A stretch of DNA of 64,000 nucleotides from JANQPX01 sp050633905 (GCA_050633905.1 JBOEHJ010000050.1:110007-174006); one strand, 5' to 3'. Positions 43,557 through 52,574 are shown, counted from the first letter of the stretch. Translations and numbers: made by a program. The notes: generated by a model not told the origin, from the sequence alone.

Positions 43557-44390
43557 TTAGCTCAAAGCGAGATGGGCGACCCGTCGGTAATCGGAAGGCG
43601 CAATGCCGACATTCGAGGTGAAGAAGCGCGTGAAACTTGCTTGCGAGGAGAAGCCGAGATCGAGGCCGATATGGGTCACCGACTTTTCGCTGCTGGTTAG
43701 ATTCTCGATGGCGCGTTCCATGCGGAGCGTGTTGAGAAACAAATTGGGGGTGATGCCAGTCTGCTTACGAAAGAGCTTATAGAAGTGGGGCCGTGAGAGG
43801 CCGGCCTCCCGCGCAACGTCGTCCAGCTCAAACTCGTCGCCGAGTTTTTCCGACATCAGCTTCATGGATTTCCGCACGCGAAAATCGGTAAAGGGCGAAG
43901 CGCAGTCGACGCGTGGTGCTCCATCCGGCGTCCATTGCCAGGATTGATCGAAGCATTCACGTGTCAATTCATAGAGATAGCCGTCGAACAGCCCGGTCTC
44001 CTCACCTTCCAGAAGGAGAGAGACCAGGACATGAACCGAGCGCCGGATCTGGCTGGTTATCTCGATCTGATTACGGCCAAAACGGAGCCAGCTTTGTGCG
44101 TTGCGCGCACTCTCTAAAAACCAGATTGGCTTGATGTAGAGCACTAGAAAAAGGCTGCCATGCTCCTTGTCGCCGGCGTGAAACGCATGGGGTTCCCAGG
44201 GGTTGATCGCAACCGCTGTCGCCAGATCCAACGCATAGCCGTCATCATGGACGGTCATCGATGAAGGCTGGCCCTGGACATAAAATGTCAGATGGCCTTC
44301 ACGATGGGCATGGACTGCGAGGTCATGGTTCAAATTGTAGAGCGTCGCTCTACCGAAACGGCCATGGTAGACGGCAACTGCATCACTCAT
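43557..44390 (-). CDS. AraC-family transcriptional regulator
   Basis: 277 residues. The N-terminal cupin-like sensor domain contains HREGHLTFYVQGQ and INPWEPHAFHAGD. The C-terminal double helix-turn-helix is clear (DDVAREAGLSRPHFYKLF, then IGLDLGFSSQASFTRFF). It lies between livH and the alcohol dehydrogenase on the same strand and is the obvious local regulator, probably responding to the imported compound or its product. A 12-nt palindrome 61 nt before its start may be its operator. Confidence 0.93.
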   Translation of the reverse strand: MSDAVAVYHGRFGRATLYNLNHDLAVHAHREGHLTFYVQGQPSSMTVHDDGYALDLATAVAINPWEPHAFHAGDKEHGSLFLVLYIKPIWFLESARNAQSWLRFGRNQIEITSQIRRSVHVLVSLLLEGEETGLFDGYLYELTRECFDQSWQWTPDGAPRVDCASPFTDFRVRKSMKLMSEKLGDEFELDDVAREAGLSRPHFYKLFRKQTGITPNLFLNTLRMERAIENLTSSEKSVTHIGLDLGFSSQASFTRFFTSNVGIAPSDYRRVAHLALS

Positions 44391-44672
44391 GAAGCTGCTT
44401 CCCCCAAGAATTTTTCAAGCTTAACTGCTTGTTATGACTGTAAAGCAGCATCGGCTAGCCGACGGCCAAAGGCAAGTCATCAGTGCCCTGTATGAGACTT
44501 TGAGGTACGCCTTGCCCTCTTTTGCCAAGGGATAGCTTCCTTGGAGACAGGCTGATCGCTCGCTAAATGCCAGGTTTTCTCCGGTATCAGGCAGGAATTT
44601 CCCATACTGAGTCGCATCCCGACGGTCCATACCGTCTGATCATTCCTTCGTCAGAATCGCATGAACCCAAAA
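44391..44672. promoter_or_regulatory. Upstream region of the AraC gene, with palindrome at 44451-44462
   Basis: TCGGCTAGCCGA (44451-44462) is a perfect 12-nt palindrome. A looser pair, CTGCTT and AAGCAG, flanks GTTATGACTGTA just inside. No gene is seen in the stretch between the AraC start and the alcohol dehydrogenase terminator. Confidence 0.4.
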
Positions 44673-44694
44673 TAGCCCTAGCAGGCCAGGGCTA
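44673..44694 (-). terminator. Terminator of the alcohol dehydrogenase gene
   Basis: TAGCCCT and AGGGCTA form a 7-bp stem with an 8-nt loop, 67 nt past the leftward alcohol dehydrogenase stop. On the minus strand the stem is followed by ATTTTGGG. Confidence 0.6.
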
Positions 44695-44760
44695 ATGCAA
44701 TCAGGAAGTGATGATCAAGCCGGAGAAACCATTCGTCGGGCAGGCCGTAGACGCACCTGC

Positions 44761-45894
44761 TCAGAGTGCATCCTGCATCAGGGCTCGATAATCGTCAGCG
44801 CCGGCGCGGCGGGGGTTGGTGCCGTTGGTGTGGTCTTTCTCCGCCATAGGCGCTGCCCGTTCGATCGCCGGCTCATCCACCCCCATATCTGCCAGGCGAG
44901 AGGGGAGGCCAAGGCGCTCGTTCAGCCTGCCGATGCTGTCCGGAAGATCGGCTGAGGCTTCCAGCGCCATGGCGCGGTTGAGATCGGCATAGCGGTGACC
45001 GACAGCAGGCGCGTTGAACGCCAGCATATGGGGAAGGAGCACGGCATTCAGCATGCCGTGATGGAGGCGATAATCAGCCTGAGCGCCGAGCCCGTGGCTC
45101 ATCGCATGCACACCGCCAAGACCCTTTTGGAAGGCGAGTGCTCCGTTCATGGCGGCCGCCATCATCTCGCGTCTGGCCTCGAGATCACTGCCCTTCTCCA
45201 CCGCGCGCTCGATATGGGTGGCGGCGCGTCTCAATCCGTCGATCGCGATACCGTCAGCTGGTGGGTTGTAGGCGGTTGCGATATAGGTCTCGATGCAGTG
45301 GGTGAGCGCGTCCATCCCTGTGGCGGCCGTTAAAAGTGGCGGCAGGCCGAGCGTGAGGGTGGGATCGCAGATCGCCACTTTGGGGATCAGATGCGGACTT
45401 AGAAGGCCGAGTTTTCGACCATCCTCCAAGGTGATCACGGTGCCGCGCCCGACCTCCGATCCAGTGCCAGCGGTGGTGGGCACAGCGATCAGCGGCGGCA
45501 GCCGGTCTTTGATCCTGGCGACCCCGCCTTCGATTGCAGCGTAGTCGGAAAGCGGGCCGTCATGGGTCACAAGAATGCCAACGGCCTTGGCGAGGTCTAG
45601 CGAGGAACCGCCGCCGAAGCCGATCAGCCCGTCACAGGCTTCGTTCTTATAAAGCTTAGCCGCCAGCTTGACCGCGGCTTCTGTCGGATTCGACGGGGTC
45701 TTGTCGAAGAGAGTGGGCTGGACATTGTTCGGAAAGGCCGCCTCGGCTCGCTCAACCAGGCCGGCTTCGATCAGACCCTCATCGGTCACCAGGAGCGGCC
45801 GCTTCATGCCGAGAGCGTCGACTTCAGCCCGAAGGGCATCCTCGAGGACGCCGTCGGCGAAGTGGATGCGGGTCAAAAAGTTAATCAGCGCCAT
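44761..45894 (-). CDS. Iron-containing alcohol dehydrogenase (type III)
   Basis: 377 residues. The NAD-binding GGGSSLDLAKAVG and PTTAGTGSEV motifs are followed by iron ligands in MDALTHCIETY, VHAMSHGLGA and HHGMLNAVLLPH. The family oxidises or reduces alcohols and includes maleylacetate reductases. It follows the binding-protein gene on the same strand but is separated from it by a strong terminator, so it may have its own promoter or depend on read-through. Confidence 0.93.
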   Translation of the reverse strand: MALINFLTRIHFADGVLEDALRAEVDALGMKRPLLVTDEGLIEAGLVERAEAAFPNNVQPTLFDKTPSNPTEAAVKLAAKLYKNEACDGLIGFGGGSSLDLAKAVGILVTHDGPLSDYAAIEGGVARIKDRLPPLIAVPTTAGTGSEVGRGTVITLEDGRKLGLLSPHLIPKVAICDPTLTLGLPPLLTAATGMDALTHCIETYIATAYNPPADGIAIDGLRRAATHIERAVEKGSDLEARREMMAAAMNGALAFQKGLGGVHAMSHGLGAQADYRLHHGMLNAVLLPHMLAFNAPAVGHRYADLNRAMALEASADLPDSIGRLNERLGLPSRLADMGVDEPAIERAAPMAEKDHTNGTNPRRAGADDYRALMQDAL

Positions 45895-45949
45895 GCCGGC
45901 CCATCATGCTTAAGGCAGTTTGTCAGGCTTTATTGGAATGGAAAGAAAG

Positions 45950-45988
45950 ATGGACCGGGCGATCCACGGAAAGGTCCGCCCGGTCCAT
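45950..45988 (-). terminator. Strong terminator after the substrate-binding protein gene
   Basis: ATGGACCGGGCG (45950-45961) and CGCCCGGTCCAT (45977-45988) make a perfect 12-bp stem with a 15-nt loop, 9 nt past the stop. On the minus strand CTTTCTTTCC follows. The stem may act as a partial terminator or RNA stabiliser that raises binding-protein levels over the genes behind it. Confidence 0.8.
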
Positions 45989-45997
45989 GTTATCGGC

Positions 45998-47251
45998 TTA
46001 CTCGTAGACCTTGCACTCCGGAACTTCACGCGCCGGCACGCCGATCGCTGCGAATTTTTCGGCGTCCATGCCAAGCGTCTGATTGACGTTTTCGATCACG
46101 TTCACGACCTGGCTGACCAGATTGCCGTCGGCGTCTTCGATCACTTCGGTCACGAAGTTGGTGCCGATCGCTTGCCGGTTCTCATCAAGCGTGATCTTGC
46201 CGTTGGGCGCATCCAGCTCCAGACTGGCCAGCACTTCGCGGAACTGATCATGTCCGCCTGAAAGATCGCCGCCGATCTCTTCGAGTGCCGTCATGGCCGC
46301 TAACGTCGCACCATAGTAGTTGGTGGCGAGCAGCGACGGGCTGGGAAAACGGTCTTCCGGGGCAAAGGCTTCCTGATAATCCGTCACGAAGGTCTGCCAG
46401 CTCGCCTCTTCCCAGGTGTCGCCCTGACCACTGGCGGCAACCGTGCCGATAAGTGCGTCCTTGGCGCCGCCCTTTGATGACAGCACGGTCTGATCGACCA
46501 TGATGCTGCCGCCGATCAGCGCCGCTTCACCGCCAGCCTGCTGATACTGGTTCAAGAAATTGACGGCATCACCGCCGCCGAGGCCGAGATAAATGGCGTC
46601 GACATCGTCAGGCAGGGAGGCGATGACCGAGGCGAAATCCTTGGTGCCGAGCGGCACCCAGAAACGCTCGGTGATCTCGCCGCCGAGGCCGCAGAACTCC
46701 ATCGCGAGGCCAAACACCTGGGTGTAGATGAAGGAGTAATCCTCACCGATGGTCGCGATCGAACGGTAGCCCTTCTCATTGTAGATATATTCACCGAGAC
46801 CGGCCTGCCACTGAGCGCCATCCATGTTGAACCGGAAGAAATTTTCGGATGGGTTGACGAAGGTGGTTTCCTGAGCGCCCGAGCCGCCATTGATGAAGGT
46901 CATATCTGGCTGGGTCTTGGCGTAGTCGCGGATCGCAATGCCTTCAGAGCCGGAAAGCGGCCCGATCACCACATCCACCTGATCCTGCTCGACCAGCTTT
47001 CGTGCCGCGCGAACCGCGCTGTCCGGGCTCGCGTCGGTCGCCCCGATAACAAGCTCGATTTCCTTGTCGCCGATCTTGTTGTCGAATTTGTTGAGCGCGA
47101 CCTTCAGACCGCGCACGCCATCCTCACCGAGCACGGTGTAGGTCCCTTCCAGCGTCGCCATCACGCCGATCTTGATCGTATCGGCAGCCTGCACGCCGCT
47201 GCCGATCGTGAGCGCGATCAATGCCGCTCCGGCAAAAAGTGTCTGTTTCAT
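45998..47251 (-). CDS. Branched-chain-type ABC transporter substrate-binding protein
   Basis: About 417 residues. The ATG at 47251 has a GGGAGG site and opens a clear signal peptide (KQTLFAGAALIALTIGSGVQA). The mature protein begins IKIGVMATLEGTYTVLGEDG and has the type I periplasmic-binding fold with VVIGPLSGSEGIA. It is the periplasmic receptor for the LivHMGF system encoded 3-9 kb downstream. First gene of the leftward locus. A 39-codon upstream in-frame extension (from 47368) is rejected. Confidence 0.93.
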   Translation of the reverse strand: MKQTLFAGAALIALTIGSGVQAADTIKIGVMATLEGTYTVLGEDGVRGLKVALNKFDNKIGDKEIELVIGATDASPDSAVRAARKLVEQDQVDVVIGPLSGSEGIAIRDYAKTQPDMTFINGGSGAQETTFVNPSENFFRFNMDGAQWQAGLGEYIYNEKGYRSIATIGEDYSFIYTQVFGLAMEFCGLGGEITERFWVPLGTKDFASVIASLPDDVDAIYLGLGGGDAVNFLNQYQQAGGEAALIGGSIMVDQTVLSSKGGAKDALIGTVAASGQGDTWEEASWQTFVTDYQEAFAPEDRFPSPSLLATNYYGATLAAMTALEEIGGDLSGGHDQFREVLASLELDAPNGKITLDENRQAIGTNFVTEVIEDADGNLVSQVVNVIENVNQTLGMDAEKFAAIGVPAREVPECKVYE

Positions 47252-47805
47252 CCTGGTCGACCTCCCTTTGAGCAAGCCACGGCATCGCCGTGATTTTAGA
47301 GTTTTGTTGAGTTCACGAACGCAGGGGCCGTCGGCATGATCACTGATGACGACAATGCCCTTGAACACTTACCAAAAGACTAGTTCGTATGCGTTAGATC
47401 GTAGTTACCGAGGGTCAGTCAGGCATGACATACAGTCTTATTTTCTTTCTCGGCTGGTTGGGCGACAACCCACTCCTTGCAAAAGAGAAACGTGTCTTTG
47501 AACGATTGAAGCGGGCTTCTGCCAAGATTGATGGGCGCAAAGATTTGGTCAGGCTCCACCAATCGATTTCAGTTCAGGTGGTGATGCGGAAAACGGCCTC
47601 GGTTTGCGCCAATTCTTCAAAGACCTTGCGCGGCGGCTTTTCGTCGGTGCAAGAGGCTCGATTTTAGCAAGATTGCCGAGCTCGGTCATCGTGCTTCACT
47701 CAAACTTGGTCGTGTGGTTGCAAGATGGACCTGCCAGACACTTCTTCTCTTGATTGATTTGCGATAGAGAGGGTTGGTGATCGAGGCTGAAGAAAGCGAG
47801 GAACG
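47252..47805. other. Divergent gap between the substrate-binding protein and glpD
   Basis: Contains the two divergent promoters. A rightward frame of 80 codons (47425-47667) is open but has no family, no ribosome site of note and irregular codons; I do not call it. No RNA gene or strong hairpin seen. Confidence 0.5.
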
Positions 47806-49329
47806 TTGAGCGAGACTGACATCGTCGATCTGTTGGTGGTTGGCGGCGGCATTAATGGCACCGGGATTGCCCGCGATGCTGCAGGCCGTGGCCTCAAGGT
47901 GGTGCTCTGCGAACAGGATGACCTCGCCCAGCATACATCATCGGCCAGCTCGAAACTCATCCATGGTGGGCTTCGCTACCTCGAGCACTATGAATTCCGC
48001 CTTGTGCGTGAGGCGTTGATCGAGCGCGAAGCCCTGCTTGAAGCCGCACCCCATATCATCTGGCCGCTTCGCTTCATCCTTCCTCATAGCCCGGAGCAAC
48101 GCCCTGCCTGGATGATCCGGCTCGGTCTCTTTCTTTACGATCATCTGGGCGGGCGAAAGCGCTTGCCTGGCTCCTCGTCCATCGATCTCAAGCATGATCC
48201 AGCAGCAGCTCCGCTCATGCCTTCTGTAAGACACGCCTTCTCCTATGCGGATTGTTGGGTGGAGGATGCTCGGTTGGTCGTTTTGAATGCCAAGGATGCC
48301 GCCGAGCATGGTGCCGAGATCCTGACCCGGACCCGCTGCACCGAAGCAAGGCGTTCCAACGGCCTTTGGGAAGCCCATCTTGCCTCCAACCGGCAAGCGC
48401 CAATGCGTAAGATTAAGGCTCGTGCACTGGTCAACGCAGCTGGCCCCTGGGTCGCTGAATTCTTGGGCAAACGGCTGGGTTTGCAATCGGAAAATGGCGT
48501 CCGGCTAATCAAAGGCAGTCATCTCGTCGTTCGTAAGCTCTACGATCACGATGCACCGTATATTCTACAAAATCCTGACGGACGCGTAGTGTTCGTCATT
48601 CCTTATGAGCAGCACTATTCCCTGATTGGCACGACGGATCAGGAATTCCAGGGCGATCCCACGACGATCGAGATTGACGGGGATGAGATCGATTATCTCT
48701 TGAGCTCAGTCAATCGGTATTTCTTCAAGCAGGTGACACGCGAGCAGATCGTCTGGACCTATGCCGGGGTTCGCCCTCTCTATGACGATGCAAAGGGCAA
48801 TGCCTCGGCCGTGACCCGCGATTATGTTTTCGACCTCGATGCGCCCCAAGGCCAGGCCCCGCTGCTTTCTGTTTTCGGCGGCAAGCTAACGACCTATCGA
48901 AAACTCGCTGAACATGCCTTGGAAAAACTTCAGCCGGTCATGGGCATCAAGTCTCCCCCCTGGACCGCTGGTAGCCCCCTGCCTGGCGGTGATATCGATA
49001 ATGCCGATATCGAGGCGTTCATCAGGAGTGTTCAGGAAAAATGGCCATGGCTCCCGTCAAGTCTGGTCCATCGATACAGCAAGGCTTATGGAACCAGGAT
49101 CGCTCGTCTTCTGGGCTCGGCCAAAGCCATCGAAGATCTCGGCGATCATCTCGGCGATCACCTCTACGAGGCTGAGATGACCTATCTTATGCGTGAAGAA
49201 TGGGCGCTTACCGACGAGGACATCCTTTGGCGGCGCTCCAAGCTTGGGCTCCACGTCACCGAGGAAACAGAAGCCCGGCTTCGCGCCTGGCTGGGTCGTA
49301 ACAGTGAAGGCCCTGCTGCCGATAGCTGA
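47806..49329 (+). CDS. glpD: Aerobic glycerol-3-phosphate dehydrogenase
   Basis: 507 residues from a TTG start with GAGGA just upstream. FAD motif VVGGGINGTGIARDAAGRGL, then HTSSASSKLIHGGLRYLE and the later IGTTDQEF and GGKLTTYRKLAEHALEKL motifs are diagnostic for GlpD. It oxidises glycerol-3-phosphate to dihydroxyacetone phosphate and reduces quinone at the inner membrane. No glpK, glpF or glpR lies nearby. Confidence 0.95.
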   Translation: MSETDIVDLLVVGGGINGTGIARDAAGRGLKVVLCEQDDLAQHTSSASSKLIHGGLRYLEHYEFRLVREALIEREALLEAAPHIIWPLRFILPHSPEQRPAWMIRLGLFLYDHLGGRKRLPGSSSIDLKHDPAAAPLMPSVRHAFSYADCWVEDARLVVLNAKDAAEHGAEILTRTRCTEARRSNGLWEAHLASNRQAPMRKIKARALVNAAGPWVAEFLGKRLGLQSENGVRLIKGSHLVVRKLYDHDAPYILQNPDGRVVFVIPYEQHYSLIGTTDQEFQGDPTTIEIDGDEIDYLLSSVNRYFFKQVTREQIVWTYAGVRPLYDDAKGNASAVTRDYVFDLDAPQGQAPLLSVFGGKLTTYRKLAEHALEKLQPVMGIKSPPWTAGSPLPGGDIDNADIEAFIRSVQEKWPWLPSSLVHRYSKAYGTRIARLLGSAKAIEDLGDHLGDHLYEAEMTYLMREEWALTDEDILWRRSKLGLHVTEETEARLRAWLGRNSEGPAADS

Positions 49330-49367
49330 GACGACAAGGCGGTGATCATCCCCGTGGTAGGACAACT

Positions 49368-49499
49368 TTAGTACTGTCCTCTGCTTTCACACCACCAGAG
49401 CATGAAAGCAAACAGACCGATCACGGCAGCTGAACCCGCTAACAAGAACTTGTTCGAGCTATTCGGTCGCACCTCGCCTTCTTCTTCGATCGACGTCAT
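49368..49499 (-). CDS. Possible 43-residue single-pass membrane protein
   Basis: A leftward frame starts MTSIEEEGEVRPNSSNK, then a hydrophobic segment (FLLAGSAAVIGLFAFMLWW) and a short polar end. The acidic N-terminus plus one clean membrane helix is typical of real small membrane proteins. No good ribosome site is visible, so the call is tentative. The opposite strand also has an open frame there, with no such structure. Confidence 0.4.
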   Translation of the reverse strand: MTSIEEEGEVRPNSSNKFLLAGSAAVIGLFAFMLWWCESRGQY

Positions 49500-49882
49500 C
49501 GATTGCCGGGTGTTTGGTTTGGCCAAGCGCCGTTAGTGCATTGATCCAAACAGACCGATCAGGTCGCTTCTGTAGAAATCGATGAAAACCAATAGTTTAG
49601 TGCGCCGCTAGGTGACTCTTATGGGGACGCCGGTGCGCAAGGAATGTCGAAGCCAGGCATTTCACGCAAGGCACTGGCATGGGGATTTATAGTTTAAGCA
49701 TCTCTGGATCAATAAACCAATTTAGCTCTGGATTTAGACCAGAAGTCACATAATAATACTTGAGTTATGCAACCTAAAGTGCCGGCAAGTAAAACACTGA
49801 AGTGAACTGTGATCAGAAAGTTTCAACTTTTAAGAGACAAAGCAAACGTCACAGTTCGGTGTTGTTTATGTTGGGGTGAAGA
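49500..49882. other. AT-rich gap before the ACP gene
   Basis: No supported gene. A 14-nt word, AAACAGACCGATCA, at 49546-49565 also occurs within the small membrane ORF near 49409-49424. The last 250 bp appear AT-rich compared with the rest of the window and lead into the ACP-citrate synthase unit, so they probably carry its promoter. Confidence 0.5.
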
Positions 49883-50176
49883 ATGCAAGATCAACGTTCT
49901 AAGTCTGTAGAAACCGAAATCATCAAGGCTTTGACCACAATAGCTCCCAATCGTCTAACAGAGCATTCAGTGGTCGATCATCATCAAGATCTGCTTGAGT
50001 TTGTCGACTCGTTCGGGTTTGTCCAATTGCTCATGTCAATCGAAGCCCCTCTTGGCATCGAACTCGACCTGACATCGGTCGATCTGGGGTCCATTGCGCG
50101 TTTTGGCGATCTGGTTACTTTCGTTGCGAAATATGTAGAAGACGTGTCAGCATCCGAATTGGTTGAGATTGAATGA
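49883..50176 (+). CDS. Acyl carrier protein
   Basis: 97 residues, acidic, four-helix ACP type. The phosphopantetheine serine sits in EFVDSFGFVQLLMSIE, with Phe after the Ser in place of the usual Leu. GGGGTGAAG precedes the ATG. It overlaps the citrate synthase gene by 4 nt (ATGA). No ketosynthase, acyl-ACP synthetase or phosphopantetheinyl transferase is encoded nearby, so it is not part of an ordinary fatty acid cluster. Confidence 0.88.
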   Translation: MQDQRSKSVETEIIKALTTIAPNRLTEHSVVDHHQDLLEFVDSFGFVQLLMSIEAPLGIELDLTSVDLGSIARFGDLVTFVAKYVEDVSASELVEIE

Positions 50177-51258
50177 CTGGTGAAGAAAACAAACGTATTC
50201 ATCGCGGCTTGACGGGTGTTTATTTCGATAAGACCAGCATCACAGATATACAAGGCGACAATGGTTGTTTGATTCACCGTGGCTATAGTATCGAAGATTT
50301 ATCAATTGACCCAAGATATGAAAGAATTTCTCATCTTCTGATCAATGGTAGAATGCCAAATAAAGATGAGGAATTGTCGCTTCAGAAAAAGCTGACCAAA
50401 CATCGTTATTTGCAGAACGATGTCGTTGATTTGTTGGAGAAAATGAAAGGAAAGCGGCCAGACATTGCTCTGAGAACAGCAATTTCTTTCCTTGGCGATC
50501 GGAGAGGCGGCCCTTCAGACGAAGAGGATTGGTCGCTGATCGGCATGATGCCATCAATCGTCATTGCCCATCATGCCCTTCGCCGTGATCAAGCCATACC
50601 TGATCCCCATTCGGACGATGATCTTGCGTCCGATTTTCTATCGAGGCTCTTGCAGCGTCCGCTTACTGATTTGGAGAAGCGGATCATCAATCTTGATTTC
50701 GTGCTGCATGCCGACCATGGCGCCAACGCATCCGCTTTCGTCGCGCGTATCGCCGTCAGTACGGAAGGCGATGTCAGTGGTGCGATCGCAGCGGCGATCG
50801 CAACCTTTGCCGGGCGGCTTCATGGCGGTGCTGTCGCTGGTGTGGCGCAGATGCTGGATGAATTGGGCACAGCTGATGCGGCACGGCGTTTTGCTGAAGG
50901 ATATCGGCTCGGCAGCGACCCCATTATGGGCTTTGGGCATCGTGTTTATCGCGTTGAAGATCCGCGGGCGAAATTATTTAGAAAAGCAGCCAGCGATTTG
51001 AGTGAGGATCGCGGCGATCGACGTTTGTTCGAGACGTTGGAGGCTCTGGTCGAGGGTATGGAACCCTATCGCCACTTCGGCATTAGCCCCAATGTCGATC
51101 TCTATGCAGCGGTGATTTATAGGCTTTTGGGACTTCCAGATGATCTCTCAACGGCGATCTTCGCGACAGCTCGCAGTGCGGGTTGGATTGCGCAAATCAG
51201 AGAACAGAAATCCAACAATATACTGATCCGACCTCGCCTTCTCTATGAGGGCGAATAA
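50173..51258 (+). CDS. Citrate synthase family enzyme paired with an ACP
   Basis: 361 residues, the short type of citrate/2-methylcitrate synthase. All three catalytic residues are present: H217 (GRLHGGAVAGV), H256 (MGFGHRVYR) and D309 (SPNVDLYAA). HADHGANASAF is also typical. The enzyme joins an acyl thioester to an oxo-acid. Overlap with the ACP gene suggests that here the acyl donor, or the product, is carried on ACP. That would be an alkylcitrate-type reaction outside the TCA cycle; this is inference. Confidence 0.9.
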   Translation: MTGEENKRIHRGLTGVYFDKTSITDIQGDNGCLIHRGYSIEDLSIDPRYERISHLLINGRMPNKDEELSLQKKLTKHRYLQNDVVDLLEKMKGKRPDIALRTAISFLGDRRGGPSDEEDWSLIGMMPSIVIAHHALRRDQAIPDPHSDDDLASDFLSRLLQRPLTDLEKRIINLDFVLHADHGANASAFVARIAVSTEGDVSGAIAAAIATFAGRLHGGAVAGVAQMLDELGTADAARRFAEGYRLGSDPIMGFGHRVYRVEDPRAKLFRKAASDLSEDRGDRRLFETLEALVEGMEPYRHFGISPNVDLYAAVIYRLLGLPDDLSTAIFATARSAGWIAQIREQKSNNILIRPRLLYEGE

Positions 51259-51504
51259 TTAGGCATGGTCACTGTTGGCCAATTCTGACATTCCTCAGAT
51301 CTGTCAATCCAATATCAAAATCACCATAAATACTGAGAGACAATATAAGAAGTGCACATAAGGAAGCGATAATTTAGTCTAACGGTTTTATGCCGACACA
51401 CTCAAAGATCAAGCTCAGCGTGAATTGGAACTGGCCAATATTTTCCTTTATCGGCATCCAGTCCTAAGTCAACCAGGTAAGACATCTGTGAAGAGGTTCA
51501 CGTC
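51259..51504. other. AT-rich gap after the citrate synthase gene
   Basis: No gene or hairpin with a T-run seen. Base composition is similar to the preceding ACP-citrate synthase unit. Confidence 0.45.
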
Positions 51505-52422
51505 GTGCAAGAAATCAAGGAATTTCTGGCGGTTGCCCTGGTCGGTCTATGCTTTGCGACCTTTGCCAAGGCCGAAAGTTGCGATCGTGTCAATCAGGAA
51601 ACAGTTTCTATTGTCGATGGCTCCCTTACCAGCACCTATTCTCAGCTTGTCTGGGACATGGCCTCGCTGTTCGACGATGGTTATGATTTCCGGGTCGCTC
51701 CGATCCTGGGATGAGGGCCCTTGAGGACGACCGAGGATCTTCTTTACCTCAGAGGCGTTGACGTCGGATTTCTCCAGCCAGATGTCTTGGACTTCCAGAT
51801 CGAGCACAACATCTAGCCGAATATTCGAGATGTTTTGCGCTATATTACCGCTCTATACGATGAGGATTTTCACGTCGTCGCTCGACCGGGGATCAAGACG
51901 ATCCAAGATTTGGAAGGTAAGAAGGTCGGTTTTGGGCCTTCGACCAGCGGTACGTTCATGACATCGTCCGTCATCTTCGATCGGCTGGGGATTACGGTCG
52001 AGGCGCTTGATCTATCCTATGATCAAGATTTGCAGCAGCTCCGCGAGGGCAAGATCGATGCGATCACCAGGGTTTCAGGTGCGCCGACACGTTATCTTAC
52101 AGAAATCTCAAAGGATGAAGCGCTTCAATTTCTGGATATCCCCCTGGTTGGGGCTCCTTACAAAGGGAAATATCCTAGCCTGATCGCTCTCGGAGATCAG
52201 GTGTCATCCATTGCCGTCGCATCGGTGATGGCCGCCTATAACTGGCCGGTCGATAGTCCGCGTCGGCAGAAGGTACAGCGTTTGGTCGATACGCTGTCGG
52301 TAAGGTTGGATGAACTCAAGGTCGAGCCGCACCATCCCAAATGGAACCTGGTCGATATGACGACGGATCTCGATGGATGGCAGCGTTGGACGAAGATGTC
52401 CGGTCAAGAACCACAATCCTGA
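51505..52422 (+). pseudogene. TAXI-family TRAP solute-binding protein gene with two in-frame stops
   Basis: One frame of 305 codons is intact except for TGA at 51712-51714 and TAG at 51814-51816. The translation starts with a signal peptide (EFLAVALVGLCFATFAKA), continues YDFRVAPILG, stop, GPLRTTEDLLYLRGVDVGFL, then after the second stop VARPGIKTIQDLEGKKVGFG with the binding domain to the end. Each stop is one C-to-T change from a sense codon that would fit (CGA Arg, CAG Gln). No frameshift is present, so inactivation looks recent. No TRAP permease gene is adjacent. Confidence 0.88.
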
Positions 52423-52574
52423 GATCAGGTCGAACCTCTTTATCGTAATGCAGAGCAAACTGGCGACGATGCCGTTCTTCGATGAACGCATCGTTGTTTT
52501 GCTTTGGTCTTTGAGGAAGCGACGCGTTGCGGGCTTTGAGCCGAGCTCATACGGAGGGTCATCGGTTGTTCTGA

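Noticed and set aside
47425..47667. 80-codon rightward frame upstream of glpD
   Set aside because: No ribosome site of note, no conserved motif, and it lies in a likely promoter region.
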